Below are positions 8,392 through 17,001 of a DNA stretch of 64,000 nt, piece after piece. Each line of letters opens with the position of its first letter. The first letter of the stretch is position 1. Position numbers and translations under genes: made by a program. The stretch covers positions 124,001-188,000 of the forward strand of contig JAFCGF010000001.1 of assembly GCA_017608295.1 (NCBI GenBank), given 5' to 3'. Below the pieces are notes generated by a model. The model did not search any database. It saw only the letters and a program-made list of their open reading frames with translations, and was not told the origin of the DNA. This stretch comes from Candidatus Woesearchaeota archaeon (GTDB taxonomy: Archaea > Nanoarchaeota > Nanoarchaeia > Woesearchaeales > JAGVZT01).

Positions 8392-9043
8392 CCACACTCA
8401 CCTTGGCAAGAATCTCCTCGTCGAGGCCGTCAAAATCATTCTGCACTGCACCCTCACCTTCTTCTCCCTCAACAATCTTGACCGGAATGTCCCTAAGCAG
8501 ATGCTCTCTTCCATCAGGTCCCTTTATACCAACAGCGCCGTAATGTTCCACTTCTTTGAGTGAGAGCACAATACTGTATGTGTACTTCACTTCTGTAAGC
8601 CGGACAAGGGATGTTCCCTCTGCAAGGTCAATGAGATGAATGTCTTGCTCTTTAATTTCAGATTCACATACTGCTTCAAGTGAGCAGTCATTCAGTCTGG
8701 CGAGAGTATTGGCATTATCTGTGTCTGAATGGAACGCAGGCATCTCCCCATGTGAATGGGCCCACCCTAGTAATGGCAGGTCCCCGAGCTCTCCATAGCT
8801 TCGAAGCTTTCCTTCGAGCGTAAGGGAGCATGAGGTTCTGCTGAGCTTTTGTCCCCAAGGGATATACGCATGTGTGACGCGTACAGCACTTCCCTGATTA
8901 TTAGTGAGGAGATAAAAATACAGCTCAAGAGGCCTCCCAAATAGTTCATGGACGCGCATACTGGCAGCGCGGAGATAGTCTTTGACTGCAGAACTTAGTT
9001 GTATGCTTGTGAAGTTTTTTTCTATTGCCTGTAGATAATCCAT
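8369..9043 (-). CDS. JAMM/MPN metallo-isopeptidase-like protein
   Basis: JAMM proteins are zinc isopeptidases that trim or remove ubiquitin-like modifiers, as Rpn11 does. The 224-residue protein has the complete signature: E40 in RPLELYFYLL, then H96-S-H98, seven residues, S106, two residues, D109. About 90 residues follow the core and end in an acidic, Gly-rich tail. There is no signal peptide, so it acts in the cytoplasm. The start overlaps the end of the E2-like gene by 22 nt, and the end overlaps the E1-like gene. The position between E2-like and E1-like genes points to maturation or removal of the operon's own modifier. The JAMM call is secure; the substrate is inferred. Confidence 0.88.
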   Translation of the reverse strand: MDYLQAIEKNFTSIQLSSAVKDYLRAASMRVHELFGRPLELYFYLLTNNQGSAVRVTHAYIPWGQKLSRTSCSLTLEGKLRSYGELGDLPLLGWAHSHGEMPAFHSDTDNANTLARLNDCSLEAVCESEIKEQDIHLIDLAEGTSLVRLTEVKYTYSIVLSLKEVEHYGAVGIKGPDGREHLLRDIPVKIVEGEEGEGAVQNDFDGLDEEILAKVSVDGQGRYS

Positions 9044-10137
9044 TCCGAGTCCTCTGCTTCCTGTTCACTGCATCTGAACCTTTCGAATAGCTGGTCGCTC
9101 AATCGCACAACCGGATTCACATCCTTGAGATAACCGAGATGTAGTGTCTTGGCTGCTTCGTCTAGCAGTGCCGCAATCATCCTTCCGATTGTCTCAATCT
9201 TTGTGCAGTTATATGATTGGGTGAAATATATCCCCTGCCTGTGGAATCTCTTGTGCGTGTTGTAGCAGATGCTGCCATCGGCGTAGACTAGCGGGTGGAG
9301 GTAAGGGAGGGTGACTTCCGCGGGCCCAGGGATAACGATGCTGTTTCCCTTCCTTCGCACGTCAAGAGAGAGTTCAGTTTTTGGAAAATGATAGTACTTC
9401 CCGCGTTTCCTGAGAATGTAAGGGTCAATCGAATAAATGAATGTGACACATTCCTTCGAAAGGTTATTTACAGTGACATGGCACGCTGTATATTCAGCCT
9501 CACCTTGGCACTCTTCCAGATGCCTTTTGATTGTCCTTCTGAGCTCTCTCCCAATGGTCCTCTTCAGTTTATCTTCAAGAGCGCTTGCCTCAGGATACTC
9601 TGAAGCGCAGTACCATTTCCCTTTGTAAGTAAGCCAGGATTTTTCCTTGAGTGCCTCATCTTTACGAACTGCTTTCAGCTCTACACATTTCCTCTCAAGC
9701 AGCAGGTGAGGCCGCTTAAGTATTCTTTCTGAGGCTGGCTTGTAGCTGTCCAGCGGGGCTTTGATGAATGTATCTTCTCCTTTGTCTTTCTCAGGATTTT
9801 GCAGCGTGTACCTTTTCACGAGCTCTTTTCCTGCGAGGGATGCGAGAGTATGCCAATATCGTTCATTTTCCCTTTGCACAAGTCTTTTTTCTTCCTCGCT
9901 CAGCAGCATATCCACTAATGACGATTGCTGGCCGATGTACCGTTCCTCAAGAAAATTCATAGTTTCACATTCTTCAAGCGCGCACGTAGTTCCATCAAGT
10001 ACGAGGCTGGGCATATTATCATCACACTCTCCGAAAGAGATGAGATACGCCCTCCCCCGGAAGAGAAGCCAATTGTTCGTATCCCTCACCAGATCCCAGA
10101 ATGGGGTGGGCGCAAGCCGCGCCTCAAGAGTATTCAT
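9022..10137 (-). CDS. E2-like ubiquitin-conjugating-fold protein
   Basis: E2 enzymes carry an activated ubiquitin-like protein on a cysteine. The C-terminal part (about 210-340) has an E2-like order: a strand segment (ECVTFIYSIDPYIL), LDVRRKG, a Pro-rich loop (VIPGPAEVTLP) and HPLVYADGSICYN. The last closely resembles the eukaryotic E2 active-site segment HPNVxxDGxICLD, with C291 as the thioester cysteine. A helix-rich tail follows. The first 200 residues are not recognisable. They are charged and helical and contain YKGKWYCASEYPE, so they may bind the modifier, the E1 or a target. The gene overlaps the upstream candidate modifier by ATGA (10134-10137). The E2 call rests on the motif and on E1 and JAMM neighbours; a structure comparison would settle it. 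Confidence 0.75.
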   Translation of the reverse strand: MNTLEARLAPTPFWDLVRDTNNWLLFRGRAYLISFGECDDNMPSLVLDGTTCALEECETMNFLEERYIGQQSSLVDMLLSEEEKRLVQRENERYWHTLASLAGKELVKRYTLQNPEKDKGEDTFIKAPLDSYKPASERILKRPHLLLERKCVELKAVRKDEALKEKSWLTYKGKWYCASEYPEASALEDKLKRTIGRELRRTIKRHLEECQGEAEYTACHVTVNNLSKECVTFIYSIDPYILRKRGKYYHFPKTELSLDVRRKGNSIVIPGPAEVTLPYLHPLVYADGSICYNTHKRFHRQGIYFTQSYNCTKIETIGRMIAALLDEAAKTLHLGYLKDVNPVVRLSDQLFERFRCSEQEAEDSEWIIYRQ

Positions 10138-10574
10138 TGTCCCCCTATATCATACATGGCGATTCTCAGGCAGAGGGACATGTACTTTTTCACATCTCCA
10201 CCTGTAAGGTATTCCTCTTCTCGTGAGAATGAGACGGTTTTTCCGACTTTCTGCGATGGTGAGAAGGGGCCAATAATTCCTTCTCCGCTGTCCGGGATGA
10301 AAATTTGGTAGGTAGCATTAGGGTCAGTTCCTGTCATGTTCACCATGCTCTCAATCATCTCAGCGAGATTCTGCTCAGCGAGAGTGAGCGGCTCAATATT
10401 GTACTCATCCCCCATTGGCTGCACCATATAATCCACCAGCTGCTCGAATGTCCAGTCGAGCACATCCGGAACACGCTTGATGATGGGCTCGTAGCTTGCG
10501 TTCTCATGCGGGTTGAGTACTGCATCTAGTGTGACGATGTAAGGTAAGGATATATCATCAGCTTTACGATTCAT
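10134..10574 (-). CDS. Candidate ubiquitin-like modifier ending in Gly-Gly-Gln
   Basis: This 146-residue protein opens the E2/JAMM/E1 operon. It ends in MYDIGGQ. A C-terminal Gly-Gly followed by one residue is what a JAMM peptidase would expose for an E1 to adenylate. In bacterial Bil operons the first gene encodes the ubiquitin-like protein, which supports that role here. I cannot recognise a beta-grasp fold by eye. The N-terminal half is strand then acidic helix (LPYIVTLDAVL, TFEQLVDYM) and the C-terminal half has alternating hydrophobics (TYQIFIPDSG, GKTVSFSR). The ATG at 10574 is preferred over one at 10580 because GGAGG lies 8 nt upstream of it. Another role, such as adaptor or target, is possible. 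Confidence 0.55.
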   Translation of the reverse strand: MNRKADDISLPYIVTLDAVLNPHENASYEPIIKRVPDVLDWTFEQLVDYMVQPMGDEYNIEPLTLAEQNLAEMIESMVNMTGTDPNATYQIFIPDSGEGIIGPFSPSQKVGKTVSFSREEEYLTGGDVKKYMSLCLRIAMYDIGGQ

Positions 10575-10912
10575 TTGCATCTCCTCCGCATCATCCGGAG
10601 AAATTCTTTTTGAAATGCGTTGTGTTGGTGCTGCCGAAAATAACTTGATGTTGGACAGTATTTTTTCGATGGGGAGAAAGGGTTTCTGCCAGAAACGGAT
10701 TTTTTCGAAAGAGATACGGCATCTTCAAGAAAACAGAGGTAGAATTAAGCCCTGAGAATCCCCCCTATAGTGCGGTCTGTGAGCTGCTCGAGTTCTTCGC
10801 TGAACTCTTTCATCTCTTCAAGCGATTCCTGTGAGTGTTCTATTGCCATATTTCTGAGATGGGGAGAGAAAATCAATTCTTGAAGACTATCCAGAGAATC
10901 TGAATCAGGTAT
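10575..10912. other. Upstream region of the E1/E2/JAMM operon
   Basis: These 338 nt hold the Shine-Dalgarno of the candidate modifier gene (GGAGGAG, near 10581-10590 on the minus strand) and, farther upstream, one small ORF at 10745-10849 that is listed separately. No clear TATA box was found for the operon. A weak A-rich stretch near 10660 is the best candidate. Confidence 0.45.
10745..10849 (-). CDS. Possible 34-residue acidic small protein
   Basis: An ORF from ATG at 10849 encodes a very acidic helical peptide starting MAIEHSQESLEEMKEF and ending TIGGILRA. It lies between the operon and the NAD(P)HX epimerase gene on the same strand. No Shine-Dalgarno is obvious. Length and composition alone do not prove coding, so this is tentative. 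Confidence 0.28.
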   Translation of the reverse strand: MAIEHSQESLEEMKEFSEELEQLTDRTIGGILRA

Positions 10913-11542
10913 TCAGCGCTTCTTCAACGCTACTTTCGGTACGCCAATATCGACGATAATACATCTGTCTTCGAGCTTTGCCTTGACAAGTCCTTTCTTG
11001 ATGTCGTGGAACGTGACAATGAGCTCTGCCTCGATGCACTGCTCTGCTTTCTCTCCAGTGTCAGGATTCATTCCAGTGGGCACATCGACAGCCACGACAT
11101 GTGCTCCGCTCGCGTTGATGCACTTCACAGCAGATGCAAGCGGGTCTCTCAGTTTTCCCTTTGTTCCAGTGCCGAGCATCGCGTCCACGATGATATCATA
11201 CTTGTCAATCTTGATGTGGTCGAATGACACGAGAATGTCAGGGTGGAGCCGAGTGAAGTTGGCCTCTGCCTCGTTCTTTAACTTAGAGGTATTCCCAAGG
11301 AACGCGACATGCACTTTCGTCTTCGGCAGCCTGCCGAGATAGCGCGCAGCAACAAATCCGTCGCCGCCGTTGTTGCCGTGATAACACACAAAAAGGACCT
11401 TCTTCATCCCATCGCCGAGGTTGTACTTCTCCTCAATCACCTGGCTGAGCCCGAAGCCCGCGTTCTCCATCAATCTTAGGCTAGAGACGCCGTATTTCTC
11501 GCTCAGCTTCTCCAGGCGAACCATCTCGTCAGTCGTTATCAT
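10913..11542 (-). CDS. NAD(P)H-hydrate epimerase (YjeF N-terminal domain)
   Basis: It epimerises damaged R-NAD(P)HX to the S form so that a dehydratase can repair it. The 209-residue protein is the stand-alone YjeF_N fold. It has LRLMENAGFGL, the glycine loop CYHGNNGGDGFVAARYL, VDAMLGTGTKG and VDVPTGMNPDTG, which hold the nucleotide site and the metal-binding Asp. Archaea often fuse this domain to the ADP-dependent dehydratase; here the dehydratase is absent and would be encoded elsewhere. The start overlaps the end of the upstream helicase gene by 14 nt, so the two are probably co-transcribed. Confidence 0.9.
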   Translation of the reverse strand: MITTDEMVRLEKLSEKYGVSSLRLMENAGFGLSQVIEEKYNLGDGMKKVLFVCYHGNNGGDGFVAARYLGRLPKTKVHVAFLGNTSKLKNEAEANFTRLHPDILVSFDHIKIDKYDIIVDAMLGTGTKGKLRDPLASAVKCINASGAHVVAVDVPTGMNPDTGEKAEQCIEAELIVTFHDIKKGLVKAKLEDRCIIVDIGVPKVALKKR

Positions 11543-13448
11543 TGTTGCTAAAGAAATCCTTCATCATTGAAAAGCATTGCTCTGGATTGTAACTTATTTT
11601 GATGCCCCACTCTTCCCGTGGGAGGCATTCTAGGTAGCGGGGCCAAGCATATCTCTCATCGAGGAAGACGATGACCCCACGGTCTTTTGGAGAGCGGATG
11701 CACCTTCCTGCCCCTTGAAGAACGCGGTTCATCGCTGGAAATACATACCCGTAGTCCCAGCCCTTGCCAAACTTCTTGTCATAATACTCAATGAGGGATT
11801 TGGTCTCCATATCTGGGCGCTGGAGTGGAAGGCCGACGATAACCACTGTCTTCAGGAGGTCTCCCTTGAAATCAATCCCTTCAGCGAATGAGCCAGATGC
11901 GACTCCGAGCAAACACGCGCCTGTCTTTTGGTATGACGCGAATTTCTCGAAGAGCCCTGCCTTGTCCTGCTTCGACATGTTTGATGTTTCAAGGAAGGTG
12001 GTTTTTTCACAGAGAGGGTCCATCCTGCGGTAGATTTCATCTCGCAGATGGTAGCTTGGGAAGAACAATGCGGAATTGCCAGGGGTATAGTTTGCGATGC
12101 CGGCACATACAGCAGCCATTTTCTGATATTGGTCTGGCCCGCGCTTTTTGTACTGGGTTGTTCCGTTAATGGATACCAGGGCAAGCTTATTTTCCTTTGG
12201 AAACGGAGAGGGATACTTCTGGAGCATCCCCTTGTCCATCCCGAGCAGATCGCGATACATATCCAGTGGGATCAGGGTACCGCTCATCAGGATGACAGCA
12301 TAGGCCTCCTTGACGACATCAATAGTCATGAGGGAGGGGTCAAGGCATCGGTAGGTGAGTGTCGCGAAGCTTTCTCCCTTGAACTCTTTTAGGGCAAGGA
12401 TTCGCGCAAAGCCCTCATCTACGCCTGACCATGCGTCGAGGAAATTGGCAATAGTGTGTGTTGCGCTCCTCTTTTGCTCCTGGAGGATGTGGTCTGCGAT
12501 GAGCATGAATGCATCCATGGCCTCAATGTACTCGGGAGGGGTGCCAAATGCCTTTGCGAGGTCCTCCTTGCTGATGCGCTTCTCGTCTCCGAGCTGCATG
12601 GTCATTGACATCTCATTGAGCTTGTCCTGCAGCATGGTGAGCTGGGGGATGATGTGCTTATAGCCGTGCTTCTTCACCTCTTTCACGGCGCGCTTGATGG
12701 TGAACGTCGAAAGGGTGACGCTCATGAGGTCGCGCAGCCTGCTGGGCAGGTTGTGACCTTCATCAGCAATGACAATAGTTTTCCCAAGTTCCTTATTTGT
12801 ACGCTTGAAGAAGCTGTCGCGGATGGTTGGATGGAATATATAGAAATAATCTGTTACGATGACTTTTGCTTTTGAGGCAAGGGCAGATACAATTTCATAG
12901 GGGCAGACCTCGCGGTCCTTGCAGAGCTTTACAGTCTCTTCAACGTGAGCTGGCCCTAAGCCGCGTATCTCCCCGAGCACGAGCTGGCCTTCTGTGGTGA
13001 GCTTGTTGCCTGATTTCCGTGCCTGGGTGTAGAACTTGCACTTGCCATCTTCACGGACTGCCTTGCAGTATTCATAGAACTCCGAAGTGTAAAGCTTGCT
13101 TACCCCTGGTTGGGCGCACATCCACTTCTTGCCAATCATGTCAGCGACACTGAACTCAATATCATAGCGCTCCTTGATCATCTTCAGGGTGTCTATTGCT
13201 ATCTGGTGCTGGGTATGGCGGCTTGTCAAAAAGAAGACAGTAAGGTCATTGTCGATGGCATGCTTTAATGCTGGGGCAAGGGCGGCAACAGTCTTTCCGA
13301 GGCCTGTGGGGGCGTGCGCGAGAATTCCTTTTTTCTCTGAGATTCCCTTGTGTATATCTCTTAAAAGGTCATCCTGGATTGCCCTGGGCTTGTCAAAGGG
13401 AAAGAGAACATCTGCAGGATTGAGGGTTGTACTCTTGGAATCGGACAT
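11529..13448 (-). CDS. XPD/Rad3-family Fe-S DNA helicase
   Basis: This is a superfamily 2 5'-3' DNA helicase of the XPD/DinG group, acting in repair or unwinding. The 639-residue protein has Walker A APTGLGKT (46-53), the Walker B box DEGH (229-232), and four cysteines placed for a 4Fe-4S cluster: C111 (WMCAQP), C128, C137 and C182 (VCPYE). It also has C-terminal helicase motifs, including ASGSFAEGIDF and QGAGRCIRS. It is co-directional with the epimerase gene. A longer paralog starts 340 nt away on the other strand and shares many blocks (MIGKKWMCAQP, VPGNSA/TPGNSA, GAGR/SAGR). Which of the two is the housekeeping XPD is not clear. Confidence 0.9.
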   Translation of the reverse strand: MSDSKSTTLNPADVLFPFDKPRAIQDDLLRDIHKGISEKKGILAHAPTGLGKTVAALAPALKHAIDNDLTVFFLTSRHTQHQIAIDTLKMIKERYDIEFSVADMIGKKWMCAQPGVSKLYTSEFYEYCKAVREDGKCKFYTQARKSGNKLTTEGQLVLGEIRGLGPAHVEETVKLCKDREVCPYEIVSALASKAKVIVTDYFYIFHPTIRDSFFKRTNKELGKTIVIADEGHNLPSRLRDLMSVTLSTFTIKRAVKEVKKHGYKHIIPQLTMLQDKLNEMSMTMQLGDEKRISKEDLAKAFGTPPEYIEAMDAFMLIADHILQEQKRSATHTIANFLDAWSGVDEGFARILALKEFKGESFATLTYRCLDPSLMTIDVVKEAYAVILMSGTLIPLDMYRDLLGMDKGMLQKYPSPFPKENKLALVSINGTTQYKKRGPDQYQKMAAVCAGIANYTPGNSALFFPSYHLRDEIYRRMDPLCEKTTFLETSNMSKQDKAGLFEKFASYQKTGACLLGVASGSFAEGIDFKGDLLKTVVIVGLPLQRPDMETKSLIEYYDKKFGKGWDYGYVFPAMNRVLQGAGRCIRSPKDRGVIVFLDERYAWPRYLECLPREEWGIKISYNPEQCFSMMKDFFSNNDND

Positions 13449-13787
13449 TATCTAAGTAATTCCTGAGCACCCTTTGAAGTGGGGTCCTCTCATTTTCCTG
13501 AAAAGAAAAGGGAGACTAATAGAATTCTTACGGGGTTGTGTATTTTTTCTTCGTTTTTTAGTTAGTTACCCGGAGATTTTCTATTCTTGGTCGTAAATCT
13601 TTTTTAGTAAGAAGTTAGTAAGGGCGAAGCAAGCATTTCCCTTTAATCATAGGGTTAAGAGTGCACAATTCTCCCTCAATTCCTTAAATGGGGCTACATC
13701 TTCAGTTGTCATCCTTTTTCCTTTAATCGACAGCCGTAGCCTATTTATACTTCTGCCGGTTCTTGAGTTTCTCTGAGGGGTAACAGA
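13449..13787. other. Divergent promoter region between two XPD-like genes
   Basis: These 339 nt lie between the 5' ends of the two helicases. On the plus side CTATTTATA (13741-13749) and GAGGGG just before the ATG at 13788 form a plausible TATA box and Shine-Dalgarno. Toward the minus-strand gene the sequence is T-rich (TTTTTTCTTCGTTTTTTAG near 13542-13560). No further gene is supported; the minus-strand frame that enters this region overlaps the start of the second helicase and lacks codon character. Confidence 0.5.
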
Positions 13788-16097
13788 ATGGTCTTGAAAG
13801 AGCTTTTGGAGAAGCTGATGGGTATAATTTTCCCTTACAAGACTCTTCGGAAGGGCCAGCGCGAGTTTATTAGAGATGTTTGTGAATGGGTTACAGAAAC
13901 CCCGCTGGATGAATCTGGGCATCTTATCGAAGACCAGTCGGAGAATGATGTGAATTGGCCCAAGAACATGTTGGCCCACGTTCCCACCGGAATCGGTAAG
14001 ACGCTGGTTCTTGCTCCGCTTCTTGCCGAGGCCAAGAGGAAGAAGCTGACCTTAATTTTCCTCACCTCACGACTGACACACCACAGGAATGCCATCGAAC
14101 TTCTCAAAGAGAGCGTGGGATTGAACCCTCATCTGGCTGACCTCAAGGTTGCTGATGTAATAGGAAAAAAATGGATGTGCGCCCAGCCCGTCGCCAATAT
14201 CTCAGGGCGCTCCTTCCACGAACATTGCAAGGCTTTACGCGACGAAGGGAATTGTGAGTTTTACAAGAACACCTATAATATCAAGGAGGAAACATACACG
14301 GAGTACAAGGTATCCTTACGTTACACCGCCACCGTGCAGCCAACCCTTAGCCGTAAAAAGAAGATTCTAACGGAGCAGGCCAAGCAGGCTGTCAAACGAC
14401 TCGAGCAGCAGGGGATCTCGCATGCCAAAGAGGTTGTGGAGTCTCTCAGAAGGGAGGATCTGTGTCCTTACGAGATTGTGAGCCATTATTCCAAAAAGGC
14501 GGACGTGGTCATAGCAGACTATTCTTATGTTTTCCATCCAACAATAAGCGAATCCTTCTTTCGACGTTTGGGGAGAAAAATGGAAGAGACAATAATCGTC
14601 GTGGATGAGGGACATAACCTCGCATCCAGGCTACGGGATATGATGACTACGCAACTGTCTACATTCGCCGTCCGCAACGCAGTCAAGGAGGCTAAGCAAC
14701 ATAAATCTGACCATGTGATTCCCTATCTCACCGCCGTCCAGGATGCCCTTAACTTTCTTTCAGAAAGTCTTAATGTCGGTGGTGAGAAGTTAGTGGAAAA
14801 GAAAGATTTAATCCAAGCATTCGGCACCCCCAGTGAATATCAAATGGCGACAGAAGTGCTGGGTCGCACCGCAGAACGTATCCTGAAGGAGCAGAAAAGG
14901 AGCCACATCAGTTCAGTGGTGAAATTTCTCGTTGAATGGCAGGGCCCAGACGATGGATTCGCGAGGATACTCTCCATGCAGGAGTTCAGGGGAACGCCCT
15001 ATGCACTTATCAAATACAGGTTCCTAGACCCTTCCCTGCTGTCGGGTAGCGTGATGAGTAAAGCTCATAAGACCCTTGTTATGAGTGGAACATTGAAACC
15101 CTTATATCTCTACCGTGACCTTCTGGGCATGGGGGCGGACGCAAAGATGGAGGACTATGATTGCCCCTTCCCCAAGGAGAATAGACTTGCCCTCATAGTC
15201 ACCTCCGCCACGACTGCTTACAAAGAGAGAAGCGAGCAGGGATTCAAGGTCATCGCCGAAATATGCGCAGGCATAGCAAACAGGGTTCCAGGTAATAGCG
15301 CGATATTCTTCCCAAGCTACTTCCTTAGGGACCAAGTCCAGAGACATATGGATCAATTATGTGAGAAGACCACCTTCCTTGAAGCACAGAAAATGACCCT
15401 CACGGAAAGGGAAGAGATGCTAAGTCGCTTTGGCGAATACCAAAATAGTGGAGCAGTGCTTCTTGGCGTCATCTCAGGGTCCTTTGCCGAAGGTGTGGAT
15501 TATCCTGGCGACCTGTTGAAAACAGTGGTCATCGTGGGCGTTCCGTTCCAACGGCTTGATTTGGAGACAAAGTGCCTCATTAACTACTACGATAAGAAAT
15601 TCAGGGGGAACGGTAATGAATATGGGTACGTCCACCCTACTATGACCCGCGCACTCCAGAGTGCAGGGCGCTGTATCCGTACTCACACTGACCGTGGTGG
15701 GATAATCTTCCTCGATAGGCGATATGCTGAAAGTAGGTATCGGAAGTACTTACCCTTTGAAGATTGGAGGATTAAACTCTGTGAGTCTAAAGAGTGCTAT
15801 TCCCAGATTGAGAATTTCTTCAAAGAGGACATTCAATCTCTCCCATCAACAAAACAGGATGATAAGGATAAAACTAAGGGGAATGCTTCTGCAACGGGGG
15901 TGGCAGTTAGGCGACATACCCCTTCCAGTATCAAAGTCCAATGTCCGGAATGTGGAGATATTCTGTACATTGAAGGAACTCAAGCGCAGACAGTATGGGA
16001 GTCGCTGGACCAAGACATAGTAACAGAATGCGACAACTGCGGAAAAGAATTCAATATTAATGATCAGATATCTGCTGATATCTACTTAAGTCAGTAG
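13788..16097 (+). CDS. XPD-like Fe-S helicase paralog with C-terminal zinc ribbon
   Basis: This second helicase of 769 residues is clearly related to the one at 11529. It has Walker A VPTGIGKT (65-72), cluster cysteines C131 (WMCAQP), C147, C156 and a later CPYE, the DEGH box, ISGSFAEGVDY and SAGRCIRT. It differs by about 30 extra residues between the Q-like motif and Walker A, by an insertion with a charged coiled coil after the third cluster cysteine, and by a C-terminal extension with a zinc ribbon (CPECGDILY...CDNCGKEF). The zinc ribbon may add DNA or protein contacts. TATA box and GAGGGG Shine-Dalgarno precede the ATG. It is transcribed alone; an ancient duplication is likely. Confidence 0.88.
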   Translation: MVLKELLEKLMGIIFPYKTLRKGQREFIRDVCEWVTETPLDESGHLIEDQSENDVNWPKNMLAHVPTGIGKTLVLAPLLAEAKRKKLTLIFLTSRLTHHRNAIELLKESVGLNPHLADLKVADVIGKKWMCAQPVANISGRSFHEHCKALRDEGNCEFYKNTYNIKEETYTEYKVSLRYTATVQPTLSRKKKILTEQAKQAVKRLEQQGISHAKEVVESLRREDLCPYEIVSHYSKKADVVIADYSYVFHPTISESFFRRLGRKMEETIIVVDEGHNLASRLRDMMTTQLSTFAVRNAVKEAKQHKSDHVIPYLTAVQDALNFLSESLNVGGEKLVEKKDLIQAFGTPSEYQMATEVLGRTAERILKEQKRSHISSVVKFLVEWQGPDDGFARILSMQEFRGTPYALIKYRFLDPSLLSGSVMSKAHKTLVMSGTLKPLYLYRDLLGMGADAKMEDYDCPFPKENRLALIVTSATTAYKERSEQGFKVIAEICAGIANRVPGNSAIFFPSYFLRDQVQRHMDQLCEKTTFLEAQKMTLTEREEMLSRFGEYQNSGAVLLGVISGSFAEGVDYPGDLLKTVVIVGVPFQRLDLETKCLINYYDKKFRGNGNEYGYVHPTMTRALQSAGRCIRTHTDRGGIIFLDRRYAESRYRKYLPFEDWRIKLCESKECYSQIENFFKEDIQSLPSTKQDDKDKTKGNASATGVAVRRHTPSSIKVQCPECGDILYIEGTQAQTVWESLDQDIVTECDNCGKEFNINDQISADIYLSQ

Positions 16098-16224
16098 TCC
16101 TTACCCTTTGCCTGAGCTGCCGGAAATGCTGTGGGCTGCATAAATTATGAATTGATTACTTTTAGGTGATGAATAATGGAAAGATTTATAAGCTACAGAC
16201 GCATATTGGCATTTAAGTGATTAT

Positions 16225-16491
16225 ATGGACTTAAGAACTATGGGCAAAGGGCCTTTTGGTTATGGTATAATTGACTATTTCGACTTGAACAAGCGGGCAG
16301 CAGAGCCAATCTCTCTTGAGGAAGCGAGGGAGAAGGTTGGTGAGCTGGAAAGCACGATTTCCCAATTAGAAATGGAGAGAGCTGATTTCTCACTATTCAA
16401 GAAGATAGTAACATACTTTGATTTCAATGAGCCCTCACTCCCAGCACTGCGGAGGGAGAAAGCATTCTACGAAGGAATTATTGAATCCTAA
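16225..16491 (+). CDS. Small protein of unknown function
   Basis: This 88-residue protein is predicted cytoplasmic. The first half has short motifs GPFGYGIIDYFDLN and the second a Glu-rich coiled-coil-like stretch (SLEEAREKVGELESTISQLE) and FDFNEPSLPALRREK. No family was recognised. A TATA-like GATTTATAAG lies near 16183-16192. The next ORF follows after 25 nt with a good Shine-Dalgarno, so the pair may form an operon. Confidence 0.55.
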   Translation: MDLRTMGKGPFGYGIIDYFDLNKRAAEPISLEEAREKVGELESTISQLEMERADFSLFKKIVTYFDFNEPSLPALRREKAFYEGIIES

Positions 16492-16516
16492 GGCTTCATG
16501 TGGAAAGGTGAATACT

Positions 16517-16924
16517 ATGTTAAATATGATGAAAAGACTAGGGGATTATTTCCGACATGCCGTGAAGACTGACGAGCAGAAACTGAACGAACTTGAATTC
16601 ATCTCCGGCTCGCTTGAAGAAGCGGAAGAGCTCTGTGACCATAAACTTGAGATTATCTCCCCTGAGAAGTTAGAACTCTCAGTATATGAGAATACTATGG
16701 GCGGAGAGATAATTGGCTGGAATAAACGAGTCTGTGACAATGGACGTGTGGATGAGTTACTGTTGGATCCCCCAATACATGGTGGTCTTGTAGGTCTTAT
16801 AGGGGTTGAAAAAAGGGGTCCCTTAGATACCGTTCAACGCTCTGAGCATGGCATCACTACTTGGTGGACTGCACATTTAATGGTCTATTCAGGCATACCT
16901 GTGAGATATGCTTCTGAAGAGTGA
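16517..16924 (+). CDS. Unknown 135-residue protein
   Basis: The frame is open from 16418, but ATG at 16517 is preferred because AGGTGA lies 5 nt upstream and the earlier part overlaps the preceding gene. The protein begins with a basic helix (MKRLGDYFRHAV), then an acidic region (ELEFISGSLEEAEEL), and ends with a Gly-rich and hydrophobic part (HGGLVGLIGVEKRG, TTWWTAHLMVYSG). No family was recognised. It is probably co-transcribed with the small gene just before it. Confidence 0.5.
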   Translation: MLNMMKRLGDYFRHAVKTDEQKLNELEFISGSLEEAEELCDHKLEIISPEKLELSVYENTMGGEIIGWNKRVCDNGRVDELLLDPPIHGGLVGLIGVEKRGPLDTVQRSEHGITTWWTAHLMVYSGIPVRYASEE

Positions 16925-17001
16925 ATATTGCTCTTGTCTTACGCGAATTACTAGACTTGAAGGCGCAAGGTATAAATAGTTCTGAGGTTAGTGTCGGGTA
17001 G

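Noticed and set aside
13647..13979. 110-codon minus-strand frame between the helicases
   Set aside because: It overlaps the start of the second helicase and its TATA box and has no start signal of its own.
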